Shown here one piece after another: positions 34,420 to 43,492 of a stretch of DNA of 48,501 nt. The stretch is from positions 1-48,501 of the forward strand of contig MEKU01000052.1 of NCBI GenBank assembly GCA_001767195.1, given 5' to 3'. The notes under the pieces are model-generated. The model was not told the origin of the DNA and made no database searches. It saw only the letters and a program-made list of their open reading frames with translations. A program made the position numbers and the translations under genes. Numbering within the stretch: the first letter of the stretch is position 1; every line of letters starts with the position of its first letter. The stretch is from Acidobacteria bacterium RIFCSPLOWO2_02_FULL_67_21 (lineage in GTDB: Bacteria; Acidobacteriota; Vicinamibacteria; Vicinamibacterales; UBA2999).

Positions 34420-36630
34420 TCAGCGGGCGGCGAGGCTGGTCGTGCTGAGGATCCCGCCACCGTACAGGCGCCGGTAGTCGTCTGCCGTGCCCAGGATGCG
34501 CTTGACGTAGTTCTGTGTCTCGGGGAACGGGATGTCGTCGATGAACTCATCCTGGCTGAAGCCGGGCCGCTCCGCGATCCAGCGCGCGATCCGGCTCTCC
34601 CCGGCGTTGTAGCTGGCCAGCGCGTAGTGCGCGCCGCCGAAACGCCTCATCAGATCCTTGAAATACCGCATGCCAAGACGGATGTTCGTCTCGGGCTGCG
34701 TGAGCAGCCGCGCCGAGTACCGAAGGCCCAGCTTCGACGCATAGCGGCGGCCCGTGGCGGGGATCAGCTGCATCAGGCCGACGGCGTTGGCCGCAGACCG
34801 GACGTCGGGCGTGAACGTCGATTCCTGGGCGATGAGCGCGGTCATCAGATACGGATCGAGGCCGTGCGCCTCGGAGTACTTCCTGATGAGCGGCCAGTAG
34901 TCCAGCGGGAAGATGACCCGCAGCACGTCCGGCGGCAGCTGCTCTCCTCCGGCCGCCATGAACTGAGGATAGGCACGCCGCATGATCGTGATGGCGCCGC
35001 GCACGTCCGCAAAGCGGTCCGGGGCCCCCGGGCGCAGCCCGCGGCGATGGCGGATCCAGGCGACCGTAGCCTGCAGCGCCGCCGAATCGCCCCAGGCGCG
35101 GCGCGCGTACTCGACCTCATCGAGCGCCGCATCGTAGAGCTCGACGGCCGCCAGCGCCCGCACCGCCGCCTCGTTGGGCACGCGCGGCGCGGCGCCCGGC
35201 GCCGGCTCGCTGACGACAATCGGCCGGGGCGCGGCCTCGCGGCGCTCGGCCAGCAGTGCCGTGGCCAGGCGGCCGTAATAGGAGTTGAGGTAGTCGCTGC
35301 CGACCACCCGATACAGCGCGTGGGCCGCGGCGCGCTGACTGAGCTGGTCCCGCGACCGGCCCGACCAGTACAGCCATGATGGCCGGTAGTCGGCGCGCGG
35401 GAACGCAGCCGCCGCCGTCTCGAAGGTCTCGGCGGCATCGGCGAACCGCCTCTGCTGGTACGCCCACCAGCCGATCTTCCAGGCGGCACGCTCCGCGTAG
35501 CGGCCGCGCGGAAACCGTTGAGCGAGCTCGCGGAACGCGCGGTCCGCCTCGACGTCATCCTCTTCGGTGACGTAGTAGGAGGCCAGATTGTTGAGGGCCT
35601 CCTCCGACCAGCTGCTGGAGGGATGGTCGGCGACGAGGCCGCGGACCAGCTCGACGTAGCTCTCGCGCTCGCCGAGGCCGCGTGTCGCGCTCAGATGGAA
35701 AAACCGCGCCTCCGCCTCGCGCTCGCCGCCGCGCACAAACGGCCGCAGCGCCTCACGCGCCGCCCGGTGCCGGCCGAGGGAGTACTCGATCTCGGCAAGC
35801 CGCAGCGCGATCAGCCGCCCGTCCTCTCCCGCGGCGGCTCTGCCCAGCGCCGAAAACGCCGGGCGCGCCTGCGCCCACCGTCCCGCCGCGAACAGCGCCT
35901 TGGCACGGTCAAGTTCCTGCTTGAACCGGTCACCCGCCTGCAGCGCCGGCGTCTCGAGCCGCTCGATCGCGGTCTGCGCGTCGGCCGCCTGAGCGCTCAA
36001 TGGGAAGCCGTAATAGACGCGCCGGTACGCGGCCAGGGCACGGGCCGGATCGTCCGCTGCTTCGCGGGCGGCGCCGAGGCGCAGCCATACCTCCTCGGGA
36101 GACCTCAGCGTCTCGTCGCTGAGGTCTTCAAGGATGTCCGCCGCTCGGTCCGGGTCGCCTGCGGCGATGGCCACCTCTGCCCGGCGCAGCGGCACTGCCG
36201 CCGCGAGATAGCCCGTCACACCGCCGCCGATCGCCTTGAAGGCCGCCTCGGCTTCCTCGAATCGCCTGAGCCCGGTCAGCGCAATGCCCGCGTAGAAGCG
36301 CCCGTAATCGGCCAGCGGACTCTCGCCGATCCCCGGTCCAGTGACCAGGGGGAGACCCGCGGCCCACTCATCCTTGTCGATGAGCTCCACGCCCCTGGCG
36401 AACCGGACCATGGCCGGCTCCACCGCCCCGGCGCGGCCGGGGCGCGACACCGACACGTCCGGCACGAACCAGTACAGAGAGGGATGGCCCGGGAGAGGCG
36501 CGTGGCTGGTCGTCGTGATGCCGCTCGAAGCGGTTCCGCTGTCGGCGAACCGATCCTGGGCGCGCGCGGCCAGCGCCGGCGCAAGCGCGGTGGAGACCGC
36601 CGCAACAGCAGCCAGAGCCGGCTGCCTCAC
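34420..36630 (-). CDS. slt: Periplasmic soluble lytic transglycosylase (Slt70-like)
   Basis: The enzyme cleaves peptidoglycan glycan strands to 1,6-anhydro products. The 736-residue protein has a signal peptide (ALAAVAAVSTALAPALAARA), a long alpha-superhelix of TPR-like repeats (about 60-560), and a C-terminal SLT domain with LIAQESTFTPDVRSAANAVG (catalytic Glu603), LMQLIPATGRRYA, NIRLGMRYFKDLMRRFGG and YALASYNAGESRI. The start is GTG 36630, overlapping the upstream stop as GTGA. Confidence 0.94.
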   Translation of the reverse strand: MRQPALAAVAAVSTALAPALAARAQDRFADSGTASSGITTTSHAPLPGHPSLYWFVPDVSVSRPGRAGAVEPAMVRFARGVELIDKDEWAAGLPLVTGPGIGESPLADYGRFYAGIALTGLRRFEEAEAAFKAIGGGVTGYLAAAVPLRRAEVAIAAGDPDRAADILEDLSDETLRSPEEVWLRLGAAREAADDPARALAAYRRVYYGFPLSAQAADAQTAIERLETPALQAGDRFKQELDRAKALFAAGRWAQARPAFSALGRAAAGEDGRLIALRLAEIEYSLGRHRAAREALRPFVRGGEREAEARFFHLSATRGLGERESYVELVRGLVADHPSSSWSEEALNNLASYYVTEEDDVEADRAFRELAQRFPRGRYAERAAWKIGWWAYQQRRFADAAETFETAAAAFPRADYRPSWLYWSGRSRDQLSQRAAAHALYRVVGSDYLNSYYGRLATALLAERREAAPRPIVVSEPAPGAAPRVPNEAAVRALAAVELYDAALDEVEYARRAWGDSAALQATVAWIRHRRGLRPGAPDRFADVRGAITIMRRAYPQFMAAGGEQLPPDVLRVIFPLDYWPLIRKYSEAHGLDPYLMTALIAQESTFTPDVRSAANAVGLMQLIPATGRRYASKLGLRYSARLLTQPETNIRLGMRYFKDLMRRFGGAHYALASYNAGESRIARWIAERPGFSQDEFIDDIPFPETQNYVKRILGTADDYRRLYGGGILSTTSLAAR

Positions 36631-37172
36631 CGGCCGCCCCCGGCCGCAGCGTGCGGTCGAGCCGACGCGGGCCCATTCTCGAGGCGAGGAGCCGTGAGCC
36701 CGAGCGCCCGATGCAGGGTCATCGACTCCAGGACGCGTCCGGCATGGGATGTCAGCACGTCGAGCAGATCACGCCAGCGCCCAGCCGCAACGCTCTCGCT
36801 GCCCTGATCCGCAAATTCGGCATACAACACCGCGACGACGCGGCCGCCGACGATCAGCGGGAAGGCCCGGGCGAACGCGGTGGGACTGGCGGATGCGGAA
36901 TCGAAGCCGTGCGACCGCCGCAGCTGCAGCCGGCCGTTCCGCACCACGAACAGTGCGGCACGGCCTGCGAGGCGGGCCGCCGCCCGAGGGAGCTCATCCA
37001 GCGCTCCGCCGAGCGTCGAGGCACGGCCGAGCGTCCGGCACGCCTCAGCGACGGCGGCGACCTCATCCGCCGCCGCAACCGCGGCTGTACGCAACCCGGC
37101 CGGCTCCGGATCGGAGCGTCCGCCGGCGAGCGATCGTACGAGCGCGTCGCGGAACTGCGCCTCAGATGTCAC
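36627..37172 (-). CDS. GAF-like sensory-domain protein
   Basis: The 181-residue protein has an Ala-rich helical start and a GAF-like centre: ELPRAAARLAGRAALFVVRN, LRRSHGFDSASAS, FARAFPLIVGGRVVAVLYAE and LDVLTSHAGRVLESMTLHRA, the phrase order of GAF domains used in signalling proteins. No output domain is attached. The start is GTG 37172. A perfect TATAAT lies on this strand at 37188-37183, only about 11 bp upstream of the start, so the transcript may be leaderless or the true start may lie further downstream. It is coupled to slt by a 4-bp overlap. Confidence 0.6.
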   Translation of the reverse strand: MTSEAQFRDALVRSLAGGRSDPEPAGLRTAAVAAADEVAAVAEACRTLGRASTLGGALDELPRAAARLAGRAALFVVRNGRLQLRRSHGFDSASASPTAFARAFPLIVGGRVVAVLYAEFADQGSESVAAGRWRDLLDVLTSHAGRVLESMTLHRALGLTAPRLENGPASARPHAAAGGGR

Positions 37173-37227
37173 GATACCGTCAATTATACGGCACGGTCGA
37201 TGCTAGTTCTCCGCATGGAGGCCCCTC

Positions 37228-37653
37228 ATGATTCGAGCTCTGCTGCGTGTCGTCCTGCTGTTGATCGTCGTCGCAGCCATCGCCGCATTCTTCCTCGGCT
37301 ATCGCTTCGCGGATCGAGGCACCCCGAACGATCCTGACGCGGTGGGGACCACCGGCGCGCAGATCGACGTCGATCGCGCACGCGAAACCGGCGCCCGGAT
37401 TGGAGAGGGCGTGGCGGCAGGAGCCGACCGCGCGCAACGGGCCGCGTCGGATGCGGCCCTGACGATCAAGATCAAGTCGAAGATGGCGCTCGACGATCTG
37501 GTCGAAGCGGCAGACATCGACGTCGACACCACCGGCGGCGTCGTGACGTTGAGCGGAATCGTCGACTCGCCCGAACAGCGCGAGCGCGCAGCCCGCCTGG
37601 CGCGCGAAACGGAAGGCGTCACGACGGTGATCGATCGGCTGACCCACAGATAA
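37228..37653 (+). CDS. Membrane-anchored BON-domain protein
   Basis: The 141-residue protein has an N-terminal membrane helix (VVLLLIVVAAIAAFFLGYRF), a spacer, and one BON domain (about 70-140): LTIKIKSKMALDDLVEAADI, VDTTGGVVTLSGIVDSPEQ and TEGVTTVIDRL, the family ending. BON domains bind phospholipid or anionic surfaces and occur in envelope-stress proteins. GGAGG is 8 bp before the ATG. Its TAA stop falls in the first unit of a CACAGA-type array. Confidence 0.9.
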   Translation: MIRALLRVVLLLIVVAAIAAFFLGYRFADRGTPNDPDAVGTTGAQIDVDRARETGARIGEGVAAGADRAQRAASDAALTIKIKSKMALDDLVEAADIDVDTTGGVVTLSGIVDSPEQRERAARLARETEGVTTVIDRLTHR

Positions 37654-37744
37654 GCCACACAGATAAGCCACAGAGTCACAGAGACACAGAGACATAGAGT
37701 TATCATTGTCTTGAGTCTCTGTGGCTCTTCGTCTCTGTGGCTCG
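37646..37744. repeat. Inverted CACAGAG octamer array after the BON gene
   Basis: The left arm (37646-37699) has two CACAGATAAGC units followed by CACAGAG/ACACAGAG/ACATAGAG units. The right arm (37714-37743) has GTCTCTGTGGCTC twice. The arms are complementary around an AT-rich centre. It contains the BON stop codon and reaches the histidine-phosphatase start. Confidence 0.88.
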
Positions 37745-37745
37745 T

Positions 37746-38381
37746 GTGGACCTCTCCGGACGGCGGCAGTTTCTGGCGGCATGCGTCGTGGGGCTGCTGG
37801 CGCGCCGCGGTGCGGTCGCGCAGTCATCCGCCGAGGTGCTCGTCGCGGCCATCCAGGACGGCGGCAAGGTCATCTACCTTCGGCATGCCGCCACCAATCG
37901 TACGGACGTCGACACCGGCAGGCTCGGGGATCGGGCCGGCCAGCGCAATCTGTCGCCGGCGGGCGTCCGTCAGGCGCGGAGGCTCGGGGAGACGCTCCGT
38001 GCGCTTCGCGTCCCCTTGAACGAGATTCTGGCTGGTCCGGTGTTCCGCGCGAGGGACACGGGAGAACTGGCGTTTGGCGCCGACCGGGTCCGCGTGACCG
38101 ACGACCTCGTCGCCGATGACTACGCCGGCGACCGGCTGCAGGCGATGATCCAGGCGACGCGAAGGCACCTCACGACCCCTCCGCCGCCCGGCCACAATCG
38201 CGTGCTCGTCGGACATCGCATCCCGCTCGAGATGGCCACGAGCCGTCAGTTTCCGGAGAGCGTGCTCCCGGAGGGCGCGATGGCGATTTTCCTGCCCGGC
38301 CGCGAGCCGCGCCTGCTCGGCACGATGACCGCAGAGCGGCTCGTTCAGTCGGCCGAATCGCGCGGCGCACTGCCCCGCTGA
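37746..38381 (+). CDS. Exported histidine-phosphatase-family protein
   Basis: The 211-residue product has YLRHAATNRTDVD near residue 45 (catalytic RH, with Ala where RHG is usual), NLSPAGVRQARRLGETLRAL, AGPVFRARDTGELAFG, and the second histidine in LVGHRIPLEM. This covers the phosphoglycerate-mutase-like branch 2 core. The N-terminus SGRRQFLAACVVGLLARRGA resembles a Tat signal. GTG 37746 is chosen because the earlier GTG at 37737 lies inside the repeat array. The 3' end overlaps the convergent CoA transferase by 37 bp. Confidence 0.8.
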   Translation: MDLSGRRQFLAACVVGLLARRGAVAQSSAEVLVAAIQDGGKVIYLRHAATNRTDVDTGRLGDRAGQRNLSPAGVRQARRLGETLRALRVPLNEILAGPVFRARDTGELAFGADRVRVTDDLVADDYAGDRLQAMIQATRRHLTTPPPPGHNRVLVGHRIPLEMATSRQFPESVLPEGAMAIFLPGREPRLLGTMTAERLVQSAESRGALPR

Positions 38382-39565
38382 AGCCGTGCGATCGCGGCCT
38401 CATCCAGCCCCGCCTCCCGCAGTACCGCTTCGGTGTGCTCGCCGAGCAGCGGCGCCCGCCGGCGGACCTGCGGCGGCGTCCGACTGAGCTTCACAGGCGA
38501 TCCGAGCGCGCGGATGCGTCCGAGCGTCGGGTGCTCGACGCCGACCACCATCTCTCGGGCCAGCACCTGGGGATCCGCGAACACCTCGTCATACCGGTTG
38601 ATCGGGCCGGCCGGGACCCCCTGCGCCTCGAACGCCTCCAGCCAGTCGCGGCGCGGGCGCTGGCGCGTGACCGACTCGATCCGGTCTGCCAGCGCGCCGC
38701 GGTGGCGCACGCGGCTGGGGTTGTCCGCAAATTCCGTCATCCGCGCCCACTCGGGATGCCCGAGCGCGTCGCACAGCCGCTCGAAGGTGCGATCGGTGGA
38801 CGCGCCGATCGTGATGTAGCCGTCGGCGCAGCGGATGGCCTGGTACGGCGCGACCATCCGGTGGGCGGAGCCGAGCGGCTCGGGCACCCCGGCGCCAGCG
38901 AAGTATTCCGTTGCCTCCCAGACCGACAAGGCGACGCCGGCGTCGACGAGCGACGTGTCCACGTGCTGACCCGCGCCGGTCCGGCTCCGATGGATCAGCG
39001 CCGCCAGGATGCCGGTGACCGCAAAGAGCGCCGCCGCGAGGTCGGTCAGCGGCACCCCCGATTTCATCGGCGGGCCATCGGGCGCGCCGGTCACCGACAT
39101 GATGCCGGAGACCCCTTGCGCAATCAGATCCAGGCCTCCCCTTGCGCGGTCCGGCCCGGTGTGGCCGAACCCGGAGATCGATGCGTAGATCAAAGCTGGA
39201 TTGATCCCTGCCAGCGAGGGATAGTCGAGGCCGAGCGCGGCCATCGCGCCGGGGCGGCTGTTCTCGACGAACACATCGGCCGAGCGGGCCAGCCGCAGGA
39301 TCGCCTCGCGGCCGGCGGGGGCTTTCAGATCAAGCACCACGCTTCGCTTGCCCCGGTTGACGGCGTTGTAGGCGGGTGTGTCGGTGCCGACGGCGCCTGG
39401 CATCCGCCGCGTCATGTCGCCGCCCGGCGGCTCGACTTTGATGACGTCGGCCCCGAGATCCGCCAGCATCATCGTGCAGAACGGGCCGGCCATCACCTGC
39501 GTGACGTCGAGCACGCGCACCCCTTCGAGTGCAGTTATCGGGGACATCAAGGCTAGTGGCATCAT
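38345..39565 (-). CDS. CaiB/BaiF family CoA transferase
   Basis: Class III CoA transferases move CoA between carboxylic acids through a covalent aspartyl intermediate. The 406-residue protein has LEGVRVLDVTQVMAGPFCTM, LADLGADVIKVEPPGGD, NRGKRSVVLDLK, ADVFVENSRPG, the catalytic Asp in SGVPLTDLAAALFA (Asp175), and APLLGEHTEAVLREAGL near the end. The acyl substrate is unknown. It is divergent from the crotonase gene, with 11 bp between starts, so they share a control region and perhaps a pathway. A later ATG at 39547 is an alternative start. Confidence 0.95.
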   Translation of the reverse strand: MMPLALMSPITALEGVRVLDVTQVMAGPFCTMMLADLGADVIKVEPPGGDMTRRMPGAVGTDTPAYNAVNRGKRSVVLDLKAPAGREAILRLARSADVFVENSRPGAMAALGLDYPSLAGINPALIYASISGFGHTGPDRARGGLDLIAQGVSGIMSVTGAPDGPPMKSGVPLTDLAAALFAVTGILAALIHRSRTGAGQHVDTSLVDAGVALSVWEATEYFAGAGVPEPLGSAHRMVAPYQAIRCADGYITIGASTDRTFERLCDALGHPEWARMTEFADNPSRVRHRGALADRIESVTRQRPRRDWLEAFEAQGVPAGPINRYDEVFADPQVLAREMVVGVEHPTLGRIRALGSPVKLSRTPPQVRRRAPLLGEHTEAVLREAGLDEAAIARLQRGSAPRDSAD

Positions 39566-39576
39566 AAGACCTACCC

Positions 39577-40353
39577 GTGCCCGGCACCGACACCATCTTT
39601 CAGCGCGATCCTCCGCTCGCCGTGCTGACGCTCAATCGCCCAGAGGCGCTGAACGCGATGACGTGGGCGATGTACCAGGCGCTGGCTGATGCCTGCGATC
39701 GGGTGGACCGCGATGACGACGTGCGGGTGTTCGTCCTGCGTGGGGCGGGCGGCCGCGCGTTTGCCGCCGGCAGCGACATCTCCCAGTTTCAGCGCTTTCA
39801 ATCCGCCGAGGACGGCGTCGCGTACGAGCGGCGCATCAGCGAGGTGGTTGACCGGCTGGCGGCCGTGACCAGGCCGACGATCGCGCAGATCGCGGGCGTC
39901 GCCGCGGGCGCGGGATGCGTCATGGCGGCCGCCTGCGACCTGCGGGTGGCCACGCCGGAATCGACCTTCGGCGTGCCGATCGCCCGGACGCTCGGCAACT
40001 GCCTCTCGGAGGCGTCGCTCGTCCGCCTCATCGATCTGATCGGCCCCGGTCACGTCAAGGACATGCTGTTCACAGGACGGCTGTTCAGCGCGGAGGAAGC
40101 GCAGGCGGCCGGCCTGCTGACCCGGATTGTGCCGGCGGGTCGGATCGAGACCGAGGTGCAGGCGCTGGCGCTGGCCATCGCGTCGAACGCGCCGCTCACG
40201 ATTCGCGCCACGAAGATGATGATGTCGCGTCTGGCCGGCGGCCGGGGCGCCGACATCCGGGACCTGCTCGAGCTGTGCTACGGGAGCGAAGACTTCCGCG
40301 AGGGGGTGTCGGCATTTCTCGCCAAACGCCCCCCTCGCTGGAAGGGTCGGTGA
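39577..40353 (+). CDS. Crotonase-fold (enoyl-CoA hydratase/isomerase family) protein
   Basis: The 258-residue protein has the crotonase fold: LAVLTLNRPEALNAMTWAMY, VFVLRGAGGRAFAAGSDISQ, and AGVAAGAGCVMAAACDLRVA, FGVPIARTLGNCLSEASL. In true hydratases one catalytic Glu follows Cys in GGGCELA and the other follows Pro in FGxPE. Here these positions read GAGCVMA and FGVPI, so both Glu are missing. A different reaction, such as isomerisation, C-C cleavage or thioester hydrolysis, is more likely. The start is GTG. The divergent CoA transferase suggests a shared acyl-CoA pathway. Confidence 0.9.
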   Translation: MPGTDTIFQRDPPLAVLTLNRPEALNAMTWAMYQALADACDRVDRDDDVRVFVLRGAGGRAFAAGSDISQFQRFQSAEDGVAYERRISEVVDRLAAVTRPTIAQIAGVAAGAGCVMAAACDLRVATPESTFGVPIARTLGNCLSEASLVRLIDLIGPGHVKDMLFTGRLFSAEEAQAAGLLTRIVPAGRIETEVQALALAIASNAPLTIRATKMMMSRLAGGRGADIRDLLELCYGSEDFREGVSAFLAKRPPRWKGR

Positions 40354-40356
40354 ACG

Positions 40357-41253
40357 TTACCGCTTCTGCGCGCTCAGCGTCTTGTACGCGTTGGCGATGT
40401 TGACGTCGTTGTCCTCGTCGTACTCGATCCAGTCCTTGAACTCGTCCATGATCTTCGCCGCCTGGAGCTGCTCGACCGTCTGCCCCTTGGCGATCCCGGC
40501 GCGGACGCGCTCCTGCAGCCGCTCGTAGTACTGCCGGAAGGCCACGAGGTCGGCCTTCGTCCCGGTGGGGCCGTGGCCCGGCGACACCGTATCGACATCC
40601 AGCGCCTCCACCGCGCGCACGGCGTCGATGTACTCCTGGATCGAGGCGCCGTTGGCCAGCATGACCGTCCCCGGCACCATCTTCACCGCCATGAAATCCA
40701 CGCCGACCACCACGCGCTCGGCTGGAAAATGCAGCACGGTAAAGTCGGACGCATGGGGGGTGCGGCCCGGGTGGATCAGATTGACGGTCCTGCCGCCCAG
40801 CGTGACCGTGCGGCGCCCGCTGTAGGTCGACTCGACCGGCACGACCCCGCCGTAGCGCTTTGGATCCTGCGCCTGCGACGCCTCGAGCCCCGCATTGAAG
40901 TTCTCGTGCCCGATGAGCTCGGCGGTGTCGTTGAAGAGCGCCGCGCCCGACGCGTGGTCCTGGTGATGATGGCTGTACAGCACGTACCGCACCGGCGAGT
41001 TTGGGAACCGCCTGGTCAGCTCGCCCTCGAGCCACGTGGCCAGCTCCACGTTGATCGGGTCGGCCAGGATGATGCCGGCAGGGGTAACCAGAAAGACGGT
41101 GTAGTGATCGTTGTTCTGAACGCGGTACAGATCGCCCGTCAGGCGCGCGATCGAACGCACCGGCTCGCGCGGCGCCTGCTGGGCGAGCGGTGCGGCGGCC
41201 GCGACCATCACGAGCGCCGTGGTGACAGCGAGACACCGGACACAGTTCATCAT
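40357..41253 (-). CDS. Exported metallo-beta-lactamase-fold hydrolase
   Basis: The 298-residue product has a signal peptide (VTTALVMVAAAAPLAQQ) and a metallo-beta-lactamase fold: VFLVTPAGIILADPINVE, the zinc motif YSHHHQDHASGA (HxHxDH), LIGHENF, VVVGVDFMAVKMVPG and VSPGHGPTGTK. It acts outside the cytoplasm on an unknown substrate. ATG 41253 is chosen because GGAGG lies 4-5 bp upstream; the frame extends 11 codons further. It is convergent with the crotonase gene. Confidence 0.9.
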   Translation of the reverse strand: MMNCVRCLAVTTALVMVAAAAPLAQQAPREPVRSIARLTGDLYRVQNNDHYTVFLVTPAGIILADPINVELATWLEGELTRRFPNSPVRYVLYSHHHQDHASGAALFNDTAELIGHENFNAGLEASQAQDPKRYGGVVPVESTYSGRRTVTLGGRTVNLIHPGRTPHASDFTVLHFPAERVVVGVDFMAVKMVPGTVMLANGASIQEYIDAVRAVEALDVDTVSPGHGPTGTKADLVAFRQYYERLQERVRAGIAKGQTVEQLQAAKIMDEFKDWIEYDEDNDVNIANAYKTLSAQKR

Positions 41254-41297
41254 GAATCCTCCAGAAGGATGTATGAGCCGCATCATACATCGCGCGA

Positions 41298-43457
41298 TCA
41301 GAAGTTCAGCGAGTGCGTCAGCTTGACGATCAGCGCGCGTGAGGCCGGCATGCCGCCGATCGTCGATCTCGTTTCGTTGAAGACGACGAACAGATCGCTC
41401 AGCGGGTGGTGCATGAAGTTGTACCGGATGTTGGAGACGACCTGGCCGGTCACGCTGTTGTACTGGATGAAGGCGTTGAGAAACATCCGCGGCGAGAACG
41501 AGTTGTCGACCCGTAGCGTCACCAGGTTCGTCGTGAACGTCGTCCCCGGCAGCCGCACCACGTCGCGGCTGTAGTTGAGCGTCGTGGCGAGACGCTCGTT
41601 GAATCGGAGCCTCGCCCCCGTGGTGTAGCCGCGCCGCGTCCCGTTCCAGAAGTCACCGAATCGGTACCCGCCGTTCACCGAGACGGTCCGCGCCCGGCTG
41701 GAGAAATAGTCGAGCTCGCCGTCGTTGTACGTGTACTCGCCCGACGGAATGAAATACCCGGGACGGATGCGGAAGGGCGCGATCAGCACCTCTTCGTTGC
41801 GTCGCGCGCTCACCGTGAAGTTCGAGCCGTCGGCGAAGTCGAGGTTGAACGTGGGGCCGAGCGTCTGCGTCTCGAGGCCGACGCCGTCCTTGGTGAACCG
41901 GTCCAGCCGCAGCTCCGGCCGATACTCGCGAATCACCCGATAGGTCGCCCGCGGCCGGAACCGCCGCGCCACCGATCCCGTGAGAATGTCCACCGCCTGC
42001 CTCGGCATGAACCCGAGATCGTTCCGGAACCGCTCGCTGAGCGAGGTGTAGCTGGCCGCGTACCGGGTGAGATTCGTGTCGTAGACGATGCCACTGCGCC
42101 AGGTGACGCCGGACCCGACGCCCGTCTTCGTGCTGCGCATGACAAGCGCGTCGATGTCCAGCTGACGCGTGATCAGCCGCACGTCGGACCCGACCATCCG
42201 GTTCGAGTCCGTGCCTTCTTCCTTCCCCATGTAGAACGCGCTGACCTTCGAGGCGCTCCAGAAGTCATGGCCGTAGCGCAGCACGGAGACGTTGCTCGGC
42301 GCCGAGCCGGCGGCCTGCGGATCGCGCTCGGTGCGTGTCTGCAGCACGCCAAGGGTGTGGCGGCCGACCTTGCCCGACAGCCTCAGCCCGCCGACCATCG
42401 GGATCGGCTCGCCGTTTGCGTTCAACCCGATACTGCGGCTGAAGAACGGGATGAGGTCGTTGCGGCTGCCGATGCCCGCGGCGGGGCCGATGTTGAAGAC
42501 GTCCTGATTCTCCAGAAAGAAGTCGCGCTTCTCCGGGAAGAACAGATTAAAGCGCGTCAGGTTGACCTGCTGCTCGTCGGCCTCGACCTGCGAGAAGTCG
42601 GTGCGCCAGGTGCCGTCCAGCACGAGACTGCTGCCCAGCCCGATCTTCACGTCCAGGCCGCCGTCCCCGTCCTGGCTCCGCACGCCGCTGCGGGTGGCCA
42701 CATTGCCCGTGGCAAAGGGCTTCACGCGGATGTTGCGGCCGGGCGAGACGCCCGAGATGCCTTCGAGCACGCCGCCGTACGAGACCTTGAACGGCCCGTA
42801 CTGCCGTGGCATCGCCGTCCACATCGTCCGCTCGTTCTTGCGGCGAATCACGCGCTGGATGACGAGGCCCCACGTCTGATCGGGCGTCTCGGGAAACCGG
42901 ACGCTCTTGAACGGAATCACCATCTCCAGCGACCACCCGTCGGCCGATACCGCCGCGCGGACGTCCCAGATCGTGTCCCAGTTCACATTGGTCACCCGGC
43001 CGTCGTCGGAGGTCTGGAGCTCGCGGAGGGCGCCGCCGGCGTTGGTGGTGAACGCATAACCGGTCCGCTTGTCCAGGAACGTGTCCAGCACCACGGCGAC
43101 GAGGTCGTTCTCGGTGGCGGCGCCGAAGTCACGCTTCAGCTCGTTGATGATGATGCGATCCGGCTCGCGGTCGTAGAGCAGGCCGCCGATATACAGGTTC
43201 TCGCTGTCATAGACGAACTTGAACTCGGTCCGCTCCGTCGTCAGTTCGCCCTCGTTGGGCTGCTGCTGGAGGAAGTCGGTCGCCGATTCGGCCTGCGCCC
43301 AGACCTCTTCATCGAGGCGTCCGTCGACCATCACCTGGCCATCGGCCACGCGCATCGCGCGCACGCGTTTGAGTGGCTGGTCCTGCGGCGCCCCGCTCTG
43401 AGCGAGCGCAGCCGACGGGCACAGCACGGCCAGAACCGCAAGAACCAGCAGCATCAT
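41298..43457 (-). CDS. DUF5916 outer-membrane protein with CBM9-like N-terminal domain
   Basis: The 719-residue product starts with a signal peptide (LLVLAVLAVLCPSAALAQ). Residues about 40-240 form a carbohydrate-binding-family-9-like domain (DGRLDEEVWAQAESATDFLQ, FKFVYDSENLYIGGLLYDRE, GWSLEMVIPFKSVRFPE). The rest is the DUF5916 barrel: TWRTDFSQVEADEQQVNLTR, FFPEKRDFFLENQDVFNIG, and many amphipathic strands to a final VKLTHSLNF. Such proteins are common in acidobacteria and Bacteroidetes; their role is not established. ATG 43457 is used; the open frame beyond it overlaps the DUF6064 remnant and is not family-like. Confidence 0.92.
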   Translation of the reverse strand: MMLLVLAVLAVLCPSAALAQSGAPQDQPLKRVRAMRVADGQVMVDGRLDEEVWAQAESATDFLQQQPNEGELTTERTEFKFVYDSENLYIGGLLYDREPDRIIINELKRDFGAATENDLVAVVLDTFLDKRTGYAFTTNAGGALRELQTSDDGRVTNVNWDTIWDVRAAVSADGWSLEMVIPFKSVRFPETPDQTWGLVIQRVIRRKNERTMWTAMPRQYGPFKVSYGGVLEGISGVSPGRNIRVKPFATGNVATRSGVRSQDGDGGLDVKIGLGSSLVLDGTWRTDFSQVEADEQQVNLTRFNLFFPEKRDFFLENQDVFNIGPAAGIGSRNDLIPFFSRSIGLNANGEPIPMVGGLRLSGKVGRHTLGVLQTRTERDPQAAGSAPSNVSVLRYGHDFWSASKVSAFYMGKEEGTDSNRMVGSDVRLITRQLDIDALVMRSTKTGVGSGVTWRSGIVYDTNLTRYAASYTSLSERFRNDLGFMPRQAVDILTGSVARRFRPRATYRVIREYRPELRLDRFTKDGVGLETQTLGPTFNLDFADGSNFTVSARRNEEVLIAPFRIRPGYFIPSGEYTYNDGELDYFSSRARTVSVNGGYRFGDFWNGTRRGYTTGARLRFNERLATTLNYSRDVVRLPGTTFTTNLVTLRVDNSFSPRMFLNAFIQYNSVTGQVVSNIRYNFMHHPLSDLFVVFNETRSTIGGMPASRALIVKLTHSLNF

Positions 43458-43492
43458 GTTGACTCTGCGGGCGATCGTACCACGAACGCCAG

